Below are positions 35,135 through 44,245 of a stretch of DNA of 64,000 bases, one piece after another (the stretch's first letter is position 1; every line of letters begins with the position of its first letter). A program made the translations under genes and the position numbers. Source of the stretch: an uncultured Clostridia bacterium (GTDB lineage: Bacteria; Bacillota; Clostridia; UMGS1810); the NCBI GenBank assembly GCA_934481345.1, contig CAKSPF010000005.1, positions 62,001 through 126,000 of the forward strand, given 5' to 3'. The notes beneath the pieces were generated by a model. It saw only the letters and a list, made by a program, of their open reading frames with translations, was not told the origin of the DNA and searched no databases.

Positions 35135-36643
35135 ATGAAAAGAATTTTTGCTTTGACAATACTGCTTTTGACAATCCCCGGTTTCGTACTGGCAAACAGC
35201 ACTGCTTCGACTTTAGGAACAGGTATAAATAATGTAGGGATAGTTACCGATAAAGGTCAGCTTATGATGTGGGGGAAAAATGAGTTCGGAGAATTCGGCA
35301 CAGGCGAAAAGAACAGCGGCAATGAATACTGCAAATTTACCGAAAGTATTAATGATGCCGCGGCTGTTACGTTCGGATGCTATAATTCAACCGCAGTCAT
35401 AAAAACAGACGGCTCTTTGTGGACTTGCGGCGCAAACAATTGCGGTCAGCTCGGAAACGGCACAAAACAAAGCAGTGCGGAATTAATAAAAATTGATGAA
35501 AACGTCGTGAAAGTATGCGGAGGCGAAGACTTTTTTGTTTATCTGAAAAAAGACGGCAGTGTTTGGATGACGGGGAATACAAGTTATTTTAAATTTTTCA
35601 AAAACTTCTCGGAGTACGGTCAGCAAACTACGCCCATAAAAATTCTTGACGGTATAAAAGATATTTCGGCTTCTGCAAGAAATGTGGGAGTTATTACATT
35701 AAATAATGAGCTATATATGTTCGGCGGAAATGTCCTGGGACAGCTCGGAACAGGAAACACGGAAGTAAATTACGAAGTTCAGCCCGTTAAAACGCTTGAC
35801 AATGTACGCTCCGTTTCGTGCGGCACGGATTACGTCCTTGCGGTAAAAAATGACAATACGCTTTGGAGCTGGGGAACCAATGATTACGGTCAGCTAATGA
35901 ACGGTCAAAGCTCCTCGGAATGTGTTTCTACGCCTGCCATGGTGGCCGAAGATGTACTGAAAGCATGTGCCGGAACAGATAATTCAGCATACATCACTAC
36001 CAAAAACACTCTTTATATGTCGGGCAACAATCTATACGGCGAGATGGGTTCGGGAGTAAAGAACGGCAGTTCTGAAACCGTGCAGAAAATATCGCTTAAC
36101 GTTCGCGATGTCGCGCTCGGCAAGAGGACTGTATATGTAACAACTGACGGCAAAGTATATACGGCAGGGCATTATATCAACGAAATCGGTAAAGCCTCCG
36201 AAGGCTTCAAAATGCAAAGATTCAGAGCCGCCGAAGAAAGCAAGTATACAATAGAAGCACCGGTATATATCAAAAAAACAATAACGCTGAAAATAGGCAG
36301 TGACATTTTAAACTGTAACGGCATCGAAACCAAACTTGATGTTCCGGCTCAGACAATAGACGGAAGGACAGTAGTCCCAATGAGGGTAATTTTTGAAGCG
36401 CTCGGCGCAAGTGTTTCCTGGGATGGCGAAACGCAGACCGCTGCTGCTGTAAAGGACAATACAACAGTGAATGTGCAGATAGAGTCGGACAGCATTGTTA
36501 AAAACGGCGAAAAAATCCCCGTGGATGTTCCTGCACAAATCAAAGACGGCAGAACGCTTGTGCCTGTAAGAGCGGTGTCGGAAGCGTTTGAATGCAGTGT
36601 GGAATGGAATGAGGATACCTCAACAGTCACTATTACACAATAA
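35135..36643 (+). CDS. Secreted RCC1-repeat protein with stalk domain
   Basis: The 502-residue protein has a signal peptide, then about seven RCC1-type repeats (LWTCGANNCGQLGNGT, LYMFGGNVLGQLGTGN, LWSWGTNDYGQLMNG) that should fold into a beta-propeller. From about residue 375 a pair of copper-amine-oxidase N-terminal-like (stalk) repeats follows: VPAQTIDGRTVVPMRVIFEALGASVSWD and VPAQIKDGRTLVPVRAVSEAFECSVEWN. Such stalk domains occur on clostridial surface proteins. It starts 13 bp after the corA-like gene. Function is unknown; a binding role outside the cell is likely. Confidence 0.85.
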   Translation: MKRIFALTILLLTIPGFVLANSTASTLGTGINNVGIVTDKGQLMMWGKNEFGEFGTGEKNSGNEYCKFTESINDAAAVTFGCYNSTAVIKTDGSLWTCGANNCGQLGNGTKQSSAELIKIDENVVKVCGGEDFFVYLKKDGSVWMTGNTSYFKFFKNFSEYGQQTTPIKILDGIKDISASARNVGVITLNNELYMFGGNVLGQLGTGNTEVNYEVQPVKTLDNVRSVSCGTDYVLAVKNDNTLWSWGTNDYGQLMNGQSSSECVSTPAMVAEDVLKACAGTDNSAYITTKNTLYMSGNNLYGEMGSGVKNGSSETVQKISLNVRDVALGKRTVYVTTDGKVYTAGHYINEIGKASEGFKMQRFRAAEESKYTIEAPVYIKKTITLKIGSDILNCNGIETKLDVPAQTIDGRTVVPMRVIFEALGASVSWDGETQTAAAVKDNTTVNVQIESDSIVKNGEKIPVDVPAQIKDGRTLVPVRAVSEAFECSVEWNEDTSTVTITQ

Positions 36644-36681
36644 AACTTGCACCAAGGCGTACTTTTACATGCAAAATGCGG

Positions 36682-36710
36682 TTGACAAAACTTTCAAAAA
36701 AATATATAAT
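36682..36710 (+). promoter_or_regulatory. Consensus promoter of aro operon
   Basis: TTGACA, 17 bp, TATAAT, a perfect sigma-A promoter. Transcription would begin near 36717, giving a leader of about 85 nt before aroB. Confidence 0.9.
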
Positions 36711-36732
36711 ACTTATTAATTAAGGCACAGAA

Positions 36733-36782
36733 AGAGGGGCGATGGGTAGTTTTTATACTATTCGGAACCCCTTTGTTTTTTT
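36733..36782 (+). terminator. Leader terminator (attenuator) of aro operon
   Basis: A hairpin pairs 36733-36739 (AGAGGGG) with 36768-36774 (CCCCTTT), with an inner stem 36744-36750/36757-36763, and is followed by T7 (36776-36782). It is a strong intrinsic terminator upstream of aroB, lies almost wholly inside the leader peptide ORF, and its 5' strand includes that ORF's ribosome site. Confidence 0.7.
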
Positions 36783-36804
36783 GCTATGCGGAGGTGCGGT
36801 ATGA
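36742..36804 (+). CDS. Aromatic leader peptide (20 aa)
   Basis: AGAGGGGCG precedes an ATG opening a 20-codon frame that starts MGSFYTIRNPF and continues with V, F and L residues to a TGA at 36802. The stop shares ATGA with the aroB start at 36801. Phe4-Tyr5 lie in the loop of the terminator hairpin and further Phe codons follow at 11 and 13. Phe/Tyr enrichment ahead of a shikimate and phenylalanine operon fits ribosome-mediated attenuation. A ribosome held at codons 4-5 would keep the hairpin open and let transcription go on. Confidence 0.7.
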   Translation: MGSFYTIRNPFVFLLCGGAV

Positions 36805-37841
36805 GAATTAATGTTAAGACTTCGGGAAACGGATATGACATTATAATTGAAAATAAAGCTTTTTCAAAACTGGCAGATTTAATCGGAAATTTTGCTCATG
36901 ACAAGAAAATCTTTGTTGTCACCGATGATATTGTAGACAGTATCTACGGCACACAGCTTGAACATCAACTCGAAAACTTTGATTTCAAAAAGACAGTTCT
37001 GCCAAACGGCGAAAAGACAAAATCAATCAATTATCTGCATAAGCTGTACAAAGAGTTCGCCGAAGCCGGCATAAGCCGAACCGACTGCATAATAGCATTC
37101 GGAGGCGGCGTCATAGGCGATTTGACAGGCTTTGCGGCCGCTACTTTTTTGAGAGGTGTGCCGTTTATACAGATTCCGACAACTCTTTTGTCGCAGGTTG
37201 ACAGCTCGGTGGGCGGTAAGGTGGCAATCGACCTTGAAGAAGGCAAAAACCTTGTAGGAAGTTTTTATCCGCCGTGCCTCGTAGTAATAGACCCGACACT
37301 GCTGTCTACGCTTCCGGAACGCGTATTCAATGACGGTATGGCAGAAGTAATAAAGTACAGCGCAATACGAAGCAAAGAGCTTTTTGATATTTTGTGCGGC
37401 GACATATCCGATAAACTTGTTGATGTTATTGCAAAGTGTGTAAACATAAAAAAGCAAGTTGTGGAAAATGATGAATTCGACACAGGCGAGCGAATGATAC
37501 TGAATTTTGGGCACACATTCGGACATGCAGTTGAAAAGCTATATAATTATACGACTTATACTCACGGCGAGGGTGTGGCAATCGGTATGCTGAAAATTAC
37601 GGAGAAATCCGAAAAAGCAGGTATTACCGAATTCGGAACTACTGAAAAACTAAGAAATCTGCTAAAAAAATACGATCTTGTTTTTGATGATTTTGTATAT
37701 GACCCGGCAGATGCCGACAAAGTTATTATGCTCGACAAAAAAGGCACAAAAGATACTGTGAAATACATTATGATTACAAAAATCGGCGAAGCAATAATAA
37801 AAGAACTTCCGAAAACCGATAAATTTTTAACGGAGGCATAA
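36801..37841 (+). CDS. aroB: 3-dehydroquinate synthase
   Basis: The 346-residue protein converts DAHP to 3-dehydroquinate. It shows the NAD-binding segment GGGVIGDLTGFAAATFLRG, the PTTLLSQVDSSVGGK active-site segment and metal ligands in GMAEVIKY, FGHTFGHAVE and THGEGVAIGM. GGAGGTG sits 4 bp before the ATG. Its start overlaps the leader peptide stop, so its translation may depend on leader translation. It is the first enzyme gene of the operon. Confidence 0.96.
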   Translation: MRINVKTSGNGYDIIIENKAFSKLADLIGNFAHDKKIFVVTDDIVDSIYGTQLEHQLENFDFKKTVLPNGEKTKSINYLHKLYKEFAEAGISRTDCIIAFGGGVIGDLTGFAAATFLRGVPFIQIPTTLLSQVDSSVGGKVAIDLEEGKNLVGSFYPPCLVVIDPTLLSTLPERVFNDGMAEVIKYSAIRSKELFDILCGDISDKLVDVIAKCVNIKKQVVENDEFDTGERMILNFGHTFGHAVEKLYNYTTYTHGEGVAIGMLKITEKSEKAGITEFGTTEKLRNLLKKYDLVFDDFVYDPADADKVIMLDKKGTKDTVKYIMITKIGEAIIKELPKTDKFLTEA

Positions 37842-39130
37842 TGGATAAATTAACTATAACAAAAACAGGTTGTCACAAAATGACAGATATTTCCATACCG
37901 TCGTCAAAATCATACATACACAGGTATTTGCTTGCGGCGCTTTTGTCCGAGGAAGAGAGCACTGTTGAAAATGTTACGTTTTCAAACGATATAAAAGCAA
38001 CTCTGGGCTGCATAGAAAATCTCGGTGCAAAAGTTGATGTTTCAGACGGCGGAAAAACCATAAAAATTAAGGGCGGATTAAAAAAATTGAATAGTGTTTC
38101 GCTGTATTGCGGTGAATCCGCATCTACGATGCGCTTTATTATTCCGGTAGCTATGCTGTTTTCCAACCAGGTTACGGTAACGGGCGAAAAAACTCTTATG
38201 CAGCGGCCGCTTGAACCGTATTTTGATATTTTCAGAAAAAACGGTGTAACCTTTGACTATAAAAGCGGAGAATATCTTACGGTTTACGGTTCTCTTGCAG
38301 AAAAAGAGTATGTTATCAACGGTGCAGTAAGCTCGCAGTTTGTTACCGGTCTGCTTTTTTCACTTCCTTTAATGAACTTTGACAGTACGGTTAAAATCAA
38401 GGGCGCTCTGCAATCGAAGCCGTATGTTGACATAACGCTTGAAGTTTTGAAAAATTCCGGTATAGAAATTATAAACAATGATTACAAAAGCTTTTTTATA
38501 AAAGGAAATCAAAAGTATACCGGCGGCAAATTTTTTACGCAGGGTGATTATTCTCAGGCGGCATTTTTCCTTACGGCAGGCTGTTTTTTGGGAGGAATAT
38601 CCGTAAGCAATATGGAACCGGATTCGTTGCAGGGCGATAAAGTAATTGTGGATATTCTCAGAAAAATGGGCGCTGACATTAAATCCGCCGAAAAGGGATA
38701 TATAGTAGAAAAATCGGATTTGAAATCACCCGGAGTTATTGATGCAACCGATTTTCCCGATATAGTGCCGATTCTTTCGCTTGCGTGTGCGCTTTCGGAA
38801 GGAAAGACAGTTATAAAAGGGATTCACCGATTAAGAATAAAAGAGTGCGACCGTGTCCAGGCAACATATGATGTGTTAAAAAGGCTCGGAGCAGATATTT
38901 CTGTTGAAAATGAAACTATAATAATCAGCGGCAAGCCGTATCTTTCGGGCGGCACAGTAAGCAGTTTCAACGATCATCGCATGGCAATGACTGCCGCTGT
39001 AGCTTCACTTGTTTGCAAAAACAGTGTGAGTATTCTGGAACCTATGAGTATAAACAAATCCTATCCGGGATTTTATGATGATTTATTAACGACAGGCGGT
39101 GTTAAGTATGAGTGGAGTATGGGGAAATAA
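37841..39130 (+). CDS. aroA: 3-phosphoshikimate 1-carboxyvinyltransferase (EPSP synthase)
   Basis: The 429-residue protein joins shikimate 3-phosphate and PEP. It has the N-terminal SIPSSKSYIHRYLLAALL, the CGESASTMRF segment in place of the LFLGNAGTAMR of many bacteria, QRPLEPYFDIF, the DFPDIVPILS catalytic segment, RIKECDR and FNDHRMAMTAA. Both halves of the two-domain fold are complete. Its start overlaps the aroB stop by one base (TAATG). Confidence 0.95.
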   Translation: MDKLTITKTGCHKMTDISIPSSKSYIHRYLLAALLSEEESTVENVTFSNDIKATLGCIENLGAKVDVSDGGKTIKIKGGLKKLNSVSLYCGESASTMRFIIPVAMLFSNQVTVTGEKTLMQRPLEPYFDIFRKNGVTFDYKSGEYLTVYGSLAEKEYVINGAVSSQFVTGLLFSLPLMNFDSTVKIKGALQSKPYVDITLEVLKNSGIEIINNDYKSFFIKGNQKYTGGKFFTQGDYSQAAFFLTAGCFLGGISVSNMEPDSLQGDKVIVDILRKMGADIKSAEKGYIVEKSDLKSPGVIDATDFPDIVPILSLACALSEGKTVIKGIHRLRIKECDRVQATYDVLKRLGADISVENETIIISGKPYLSGGTVSSFNDHRMAMTAAVASLVCKNSVSILEPMSINKSYPGFYDDLLTTGGVKYEWSMGK

Positions 39131-40181
39131 AATTCAGTTTTCAATATTCGGAGAATCGCACGGTGTTGCTATCGGCGGCGTTTTGGGAGGTATCAAGGCG
39201 GGTACGGAAATTGATTTTGAAAAAATTGATTTTGAAATGAAACGCAGAAATCACAGAGCTTTCTATTCAACCGCAAGAGATGAAAAGGATGAATATGAGA
39301 TACTTTCGGGTATAAAGGATAACAAAGCCGAAGGTTCGCCTATAGCGTTTATGATTCGGAATAAAGACCAGCACAGCAGTGACTATATAAATCTGAATGA
39401 AATACCGAGACCGGGGCATGCAGATTATCCTGCTGCTGTAAAATACGGCGGTTTTAACGATTATCGCGGCGGCGGTCACTTTTCCGGCAGAATTACAGCT
39501 CCTCTTACGCTTGCCGGGGCAATTGCACGGCAGATTTTAGAAAGTAAAGGCATAAAAATTGTATCGCATATTTATTCAATCGGTAATATAAAGAGCAAAA
39601 GCATACTGGATAATCCGCTTAATGCGGAACAGATTGAAAAGCTTCATAATATGCCGTTCGCTGTTTTGGATGATGAAACACATAAAAAAATGGAACAGGA
39701 AATCGAACGGTACCGAAATGACAAAAACAGCATAGGCGGTATTGTGGAATGTGCTGTTTACGGCATAAAACCCGGTATAGGCGAACCGTTTTTTAATTCT
39801 GTGGAAAGTGAACTGGCACAGCTCCTGTTTTCTATACCGGCAGTTAAAGGCGTGGAATTCGGCAGAGGTTTTGATATAACATCTATGTGCGGCTTTGATG
39901 CAAATGATAATTACGAAATTAAAAACGGCAAAATAACTGCAATGACAAACAACAACGGCGGAATACTCGGCGGAATAACCAACGGTATGCCCGTTGTTTT
40001 CAAGGTGGCAATCAAACCGACGCCGTCAATTTTCAAGACGCAGAACACGGTAAATCTTTCGGAAAATACAAACTCTGAAATAACGCTCAAAGGCAGACAT
40101 GACGTGTGTATTGTTCCGCGTGCCGCTGCGGTTGCCGAAGCTGCGGCTGCGCTTGCGCTTTTGGATTTATGGGAGGACTGA
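39108..40181 (+). CDS. aroC: Chorismate synthase
   Basis: The 357-residue protein makes chorismate from EPSP using reduced FMN. It shows WGNKIQFSIFGESHG at the start, RPGHADYPAAVKYGGFNDYRGGGHFSGR in the centre and GRHDVCIVPRAAAVAEAA near the end. I start at the ATG at 39108, overlapping aroA by 23 bp; a GTG three codons earlier is the alternative. Confidence 0.95.
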   Translation: MSGVWGNKIQFSIFGESHGVAIGGVLGGIKAGTEIDFEKIDFEMKRRNHRAFYSTARDEKDEYEILSGIKDNKAEGSPIAFMIRNKDQHSSDYINLNEIPRPGHADYPAAVKYGGFNDYRGGGHFSGRITAPLTLAGAIARQILESKGIKIVSHIYSIGNIKSKSILDNPLNAEQIEKLHNMPFAVLDDETHKKMEQEIERYRNDKNSIGGIVECAVYGIKPGIGEPFFNSVESELAQLLFSIPAVKGVEFGRGFDITSMCGFDANDNYEIKNGKITAMTNNNGGILGGITNGMPVVFKVAIKPTPSIFKTQNTVNLSENTNSEITLKGRHDVCIVPRAAAVAEAAAALALLDLWED

Positions 40182-40184
40182 CAT

Positions 40185-41288
40185 ATGCCTGATATCAAAA
40201 AAATAAGAAACGAAATAGATAAAATAGATTCTTCAATGCTTGAGCTTTTTGAAAAACGCATGAAAATATCGGAGCAGGTAGCGCAGTACAAGCGCGAAAA
40301 CGGACTGCCGACTTTGAATGAATCCCGCGAAAAGGAAGTTCTCAAAAAAGCGGAATCCGGTCTTGCGGACAAAAGCTTTGCTCCTTATGCGGATAAATTT
40401 TTCAGATGCATGATGGATTTGTCAAAGGAATATCAGAGAAATATCAATAATACCGAAATTTCAATAGGCTACCAGGGAATAAAAGGCAGCTTTTCATATG
40501 ATGCGTGCATGCAGTATATAGAGAAAAATGAAAACGGCTTGAAATATAATATAAACAGTTACGAAACCTTTGACGATTTGTGCCTTGCTCTTTTAAATGA
40601 TGAAATTTCTCAGGCGGTCATACCGTTTGAAAATTCATCCACGGGCCCCGTTATTGACGTATATGACTTGCTTTTAAGCTACGATTACTGTATTGTGGGT
40701 GAAACCTGCGTAAGAGTCAATCAGAATCTTATGGCAAAACCCGGAGCTGAATTGCATGATATTAAAGAGCTGTATTCGCATCCGCAGGCATTTATGCAGT
40801 CAAAGGAATTTTTGGACAACTACTCGTTTAAACAAATACCGTACAAAAACACTGCAATAAGCGCAAAATTTGTAAGCGAATCCGAAAGAGGGGATATAGG
40901 GTGCATTGCAAGCGAAAGTGCGGCAAGTCTTTACGGTTTAAAAATACTTGAACACAACATTAATTACAACAAAAATAATTATACCAAATTCATCGTGCTT
41001 GCAAAAACTCCTTCCGTCAGTGAAAAAAATGATAAAATCAGCATTATTACCAAACTTCAGAATACACCGGGACAATTATATTCGCTTACAAAACTGTTTT
41101 CGGATTACAATATAAACATGGTAAAGATAGAGTCGCGTCCAGATATAAGCAATCCGTTTGAATACGTCTTTTTTATTGACTGCATAGGAAATATTGCAGA
41201 CGAGCGTATTTCGGGAGCTCTTGAGGAAATAAAAGCTGCAAATAAATATTTTAAATATCTGGGTAACTACAAAAAATTTGATTTTTAG
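40185..41288 (+). CDS. pheA: Bifunctional chorismate mutase/prephenate dehydratase
   Basis: The 367-residue protein has an N-terminal AroQ-type chorismate mutase (about 1-90; IRNEIDKIDSSMLELFEKRM), a prephenate dehydratase domain (GYQGIKGSFSY, IPFENSSTGPV, and the NYTKF segment near the active site) and a C-terminal ACT domain (NTPGQLYSLTKLFSDYNINMVKIESRP) that binds phenylalanine for feedback control. It makes phenylpyruvate, committing the pathway to Phe. It lies 3 bp after aroC. The presence of a Phe branch gene fits the Phe codons of the leader peptide. Confidence 0.92.
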   Translation: MPDIKKIRNEIDKIDSSMLELFEKRMKISEQVAQYKRENGLPTLNESREKEVLKKAESGLADKSFAPYADKFFRCMMDLSKEYQRNINNTEISIGYQGIKGSFSYDACMQYIEKNENGLKYNINSYETFDDLCLALLNDEISQAVIPFENSSTGPVIDVYDLLLSYDYCIVGETCVRVNQNLMAKPGAELHDIKELYSHPQAFMQSKEFLDNYSFKQIPYKNTAISAKFVSESERGDIGCIASESAASLYGLKILEHNINYNKNNYTKFIVLAKTPSVSEKNDKISIITKLQNTPGQLYSLTKLFSDYNINMVKIESRPDISNPFEYVFFIDCIGNIADERISGALEEIKAANKYFKYLGNYKKFDF

Positions 41289-41301
41289 AAGGTGCTGCAA
41301 T

Positions 41302-42105
41302 ATGACAAAATATGCTCTTATAGGCGAAAAACTCGGACATTCATATTCAAAAATTATACACCGAATGTATTTCGAAATATGCAAAATCAATGCCGAATAT
41401 TCGCTGATTGAGTACACAAGAGATGCTCTGCCGAATTGCTGTGACAATATGCGACAAGACGGTTTTTCCGGTTTTAATATAACAATACCGTACAAGCAGG
41501 ATATTATGAAGCTGCTTGACGGCATTTCGGAAGAAGCCGAGAAAATAGGCGCGGTAAACACAGTAAAGCTTTCAAAAGATAAGGCGCTTGGCTATAATAC
41601 TGATTATTACGGTTTGATAAAAACATTTGAAAAATTTGAAATACAAATTCCTGATAAAAGAGTTGTAATACTCGGTACAGGCGGCGCATGCAAAGCAGTT
41701 TGTGCCGTATGCAGGGATTTGAGGGCGAAAGAAATTGTTCTTGTGTCGCGGAATCCGCAAAAATGCAAAGATTTTGAAACCGTAAGCTATAACGAAAAAA
41801 TTTACGGAGATGTATTGATAAATACAACTCCGGTAGGAATGTTTCCGAATGGCGGTTTTTCGCCTGTTAATACAATTGACAATGGATTTGAGGCTGTTTT
41901 TGACCTTATATATAATCCGTCAAAAACAGCTCTTATGCAGATTGCCGAAGAAAACGGCATTAAAGCCGTAAACGGCTTGTATATGTTGGTTGCACAAGCT
42001 ATGCGTTCCGAAGAAATATGGCGCGATGAAAATATCGGCGAAGAGATAACGGATAGAATATACACTGACTTGCAAATCAAATCCGAAAAAGGGGAGTTAA
42101 AATGA
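41302..42105 (+). CDS. aroE: Shikimate dehydrogenase
   Basis: The 267-residue protein reduces 3-dehydroshikimate with NADPH. It shows the substrate site GHSYSKIIHRMYF, the catalytic Lys in NITIPYK, NTDYYG, the nucleotide-binding GTGGACKAV and the NTTPVGMFP segment. The ATG at 41302 follows AGAAGGTG. Confidence 0.93.
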   Translation: MTKYALIGEKLGHSYSKIIHRMYFEICKINAEYSLIEYTRDALPNCCDNMRQDGFSGFNITIPYKQDIMKLLDGISEEAEKIGAVNTVKLSKDKALGYNTDYYGLIKTFEKFEIQIPDKRVVILGTGGACKAVCAVCRDLRAKEIVLVSRNPQKCKDFETVSYNEKIYGDVLINTTPVGMFPNGGFSPVNTIDNGFEAVFDLIYNPSKTALMQIAEENGIKAVNGLYMLVAQAMRSEEIWRDENIGEEITDRIYTDLQIKSEKGELK

Positions 42106-42551
42106 AAATTTTGGTAATAAACGGTCCGAATATTAATTTTGTAGGCATACGCGAGAAGGGAATATACGGCACCGAGAGCTATGCGGATATATGCGGTGAT
42201 TTAATTCGGTATGCCGAGAAAATCGGTATTGAGCTTGAAATATGGCAGTCAAATCACGAAGGTGCAATAATTGATAAAATACAGAGCATCTACAACACCG
42301 ATGTTTTTGGTGTGGTAATAAATCCGGGAGCATATACTCATTACAGCTATGCAATAGCCGATGCCATAAAAAGTGTGGAGCAGCCTTTTATAGAAGTGCA
42401 TTTTTCCGATATTAACAGCCGTGAAGATTTCAGAAAAATTTCTGTCACGAAACCGGCGTGTGTCAGACAGATAAGCGGTTTGGGACCCAAAGGCTACTTC
42501 GCAGCGCTTGATGCACTGAAAACTTTGTATGAGGAAAGCGCCAATGAATAA
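42102..42551 (+). CDS. aroQ: Type II 3-dehydroquinate dehydratase
   Basis: The 149-residue protein has the type II fold: INGPNINFVGIREKGIYG with the catalytic Tyr, WQSNHEGAIIDKI, NPGAYTHYSYAIADAI and EVHFSDINSREDFR. It forms 3-dehydroshikimate. It overlaps aroE by 4 bp and aroK by 8 bp, showing tight translational coupling. Confidence 0.95.
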   Translation: MKILVINGPNINFVGIREKGIYGTESYADICGDLIRYAEKIGIELEIWQSNHEGAIIDKIQSIYNTDVFGVVINPGAYTHYSYAIADAIKSVEQPFIEVHFSDINSREDFRKISVTKPACVRQISGLGPKGYFAALDALKTLYEESANE

Positions 42552-43047
42552 TTTTTACTTTATCGGAATGCCCGGCTGCGGCAAAAGTACAATCGGAAAA
42601 ATTGTTGCACAGAAATTAAAGCTTTCTTTTTTTGATTTGGACGCATACATTGAACAGACAAGCGGAGAAACAATTGAGGAACTGTTTAAAAAAGGCGAAG
42701 AATACTTCAGAACGGTTGAAACCGACTGCTTGCAGAAAACCGCTGATATGAAAAAATATATCATAGCAACCGGCGGCGGTATAGTATTAAAAAAAGAAAA
42801 TACCGATATTATGAATAAAAACGGAACGGTAATTTTTATTGACGCCTCGCCGCAGAACATTTTGGATAAATGCGAGCTTAACGGGCGTCCTCTATTAAAA
42901 GATAAGACACAAATTTTTAACTTGTATGCACAGAGAATAGAGCTTTATCGGAAAAGCGCCGATTACACATTGGAAAACAGCGGTTTGCTGAGCAGTGTGT
43001 GCGATAAGGCAATACAAATTATTCAGCAGAATATAAAAAACAAATAG
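42544..43047 (+). CDS. aroK: Shikimate kinase
   Basis: The 167-residue protein has Walker A GMPGCGKST, the shikimate-binding FDLDAYIE and ATGGGIV segments and the lid LNGRPLL. It phosphorylates shikimate at O3 with ATP. It is the last gene of the operon. The ATG at 42544 follows GAGG; a start five codons earlier is possible. Confidence 0.93.
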   Translation: MNNFYFIGMPGCGKSTIGKIVAQKLKLSFFDLDAYIEQTSGETIEELFKKGEEYFRTVETDCLQKTADMKKYIIATGGGIVLKKENTDIMNKNGTVIFIDASPQNILDKCELNGRPLLKDKTQIFNLYAQRIELYRKSADYTLENSGLLSSVCDKAIQIIQQNIKNK

Positions 43048-43051
43048 AATT

Positions 43052-43075
43052 GCCGTCCGAAAGGACGGCTTTTTT
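43052..43075 (+). terminator. Terminator of aro operon
   Basis: GCCGTCC-GAAA-GGACGGC followed by T6: a GNRA-type tetraloop hairpin directly after aroK. Confidence 0.95.
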
Positions 43076-43084
43076 ATTCGTGCA

Positions 43085-43113
43085 TTGAAAAATTACTGTT
43101 TTTGTGTTAAAAT
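43085..43113 (+). promoter_or_regulatory. Promoter of the SbcD/YhaN-like operon
   Basis: TTGAAA, 17 bp, TAAAAT, about 47 bp before the start codon at 43160. Confidence 0.7.
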
Positions 43114-43159
43114 ATATTATATTTTAGTTATTGCGATGCTGTTTATAACGGAGGTGCAC

Positions 43160-44245
43160 ATGGAATCTATAAAAATTTTGCATATTGCCGACTTGCATTT
43201 GGATAGTAAAATAGAAAATCTCGGCAGCAGAAAAAGTTCTCAGAGAAGAACGGAAATATTGCTTTCGTTAAGAAATGTGTTAAGCAGATTTTCTGATGCA
43301 AAAATAGTACTGATTGCAGGTGATTTGTTTGACGGATTGTATAATCAATCTACCATAAATTATTTATGTAAACTATTTTTGGATTATGCAGAAACTCGAT
43401 TTTTTATTTCAGCGGGCAATCATGACAGTTTGAGCAGTGAACCAATGATTAAATTTGTTGAAAACATTCCGAAAAATGTACATGTGTTCGGCGAAAGTGT
43501 TTCCTGTGTTACGGTTGGAGAATTAGGAATAAATGTATATGGCGCAAGCTTTTCTTCACCAAGTTTGTATTCGTCATTTCTCAATGGATTTCATGCAGAA
43601 AATAACGATACGGTTAACATAATGCTAATGCATGGCGAAATTGCAACAGAAGGAAAATACAATCCATTTTCTTTAAAAGATATAGCGAACAGTAATTTGG
43701 ATTATCTCGCTTTAGGACATGTACATACTTTTTCTGGTATAAAAAAATCCGGAAAAACCGTTTACGCGTATCCCGGTGTTTTTGAACCGCGCGGTTTTGA
43801 CGAATGCGGAAGCTGCGGAGTTATCTATGGGGAGGTTTCAAAAGGCGGCTCCAGCTTAAATTTTTATCCGACTTGCGTGAGGGAATATCACGAACTTGAT
43901 TTTAAGATTACCGGCTGTTCCTCGGACGCTGAAGTTATCAACAGCCTTGCAAGTATTGTTTTGACGGATAATATTTACAGAATTAACCTGACGGGCACAA
44001 AAACGGCAGGATACATTCCGAATGTAAATGCTGTTTCCGATTCTCTCAATGTGTTTTGGTGCGAGGTTAATGATAACGCCGCATCCGAAAACAGTATTTT
44101 TGATTATGACGGCGAGCACACTCTGCGCGGATTTGCAGCAAAAAAACTGAAAGAGTATTCCGAAAAATCCGTATATAGTGAGGACGAATTAAAGGATGCG
44201 GCGGAAATACTGACTTCTGTCTTGCTTGGGAGTGACAAATTATGA
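43160..44245 (+). CDS. SbcD/YhaO-like metallophosphoesterase
   Basis: The 361-residue protein has the calcineurin-like phosphoesterase motifs HIADLHLD, IAGDLFDG, SAGNHDS, MLMHGE and ALGHVHT in the SbcD/Mre11 order. With the ATPase gene that overlaps its stop by 4 bp it probably forms an SbcCD-like nuclease that processes DNA ends. It starts after GGAGGTG. The pair is like B. subtilis yhaO-yhaN, because the partner is shorter than SbcC. Confidence 0.85.
   Translation: MESIKILHIADLHLDSKIENLGSRKSSQRRTEILLSLRNVLSRFSDAKIVLIAGDLFDGLYNQSTINYLCKLFLDYAETRFFISAGNHDSLSSEPMIKFVENIPKNVHVFGESVSCVTVGELGINVYGASFSSPSLYSSFLNGFHAENNDTVNIMLMHGEIATEGKYNPFSLKDIANSNLDYLALGHVHTFSGIKKSGKTVYAYPGVFEPRGFDECGSCGVIYGEVSKGGSSLNFYPTCVREYHELDFKITGCSSDAEVINSLASIVLTDNIYRINLTGTKTAGYIPNVNAVSDSLNVFWCEVNDNAASENSIFDYDGEHTLRGFAAKKLKEYSEKSVYSEDELKDAAEILTSVLLGSDKL

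Noticed and set aside
36736..36748. GGGGCGATGGG in the aro leader, resembling the start of a fluoride riboswitch
   Set aside because: The rest of that riboswitch fold is absent and no fluoride exporter follows; the sequence is explained by the leader peptide ribosome site and start codon.
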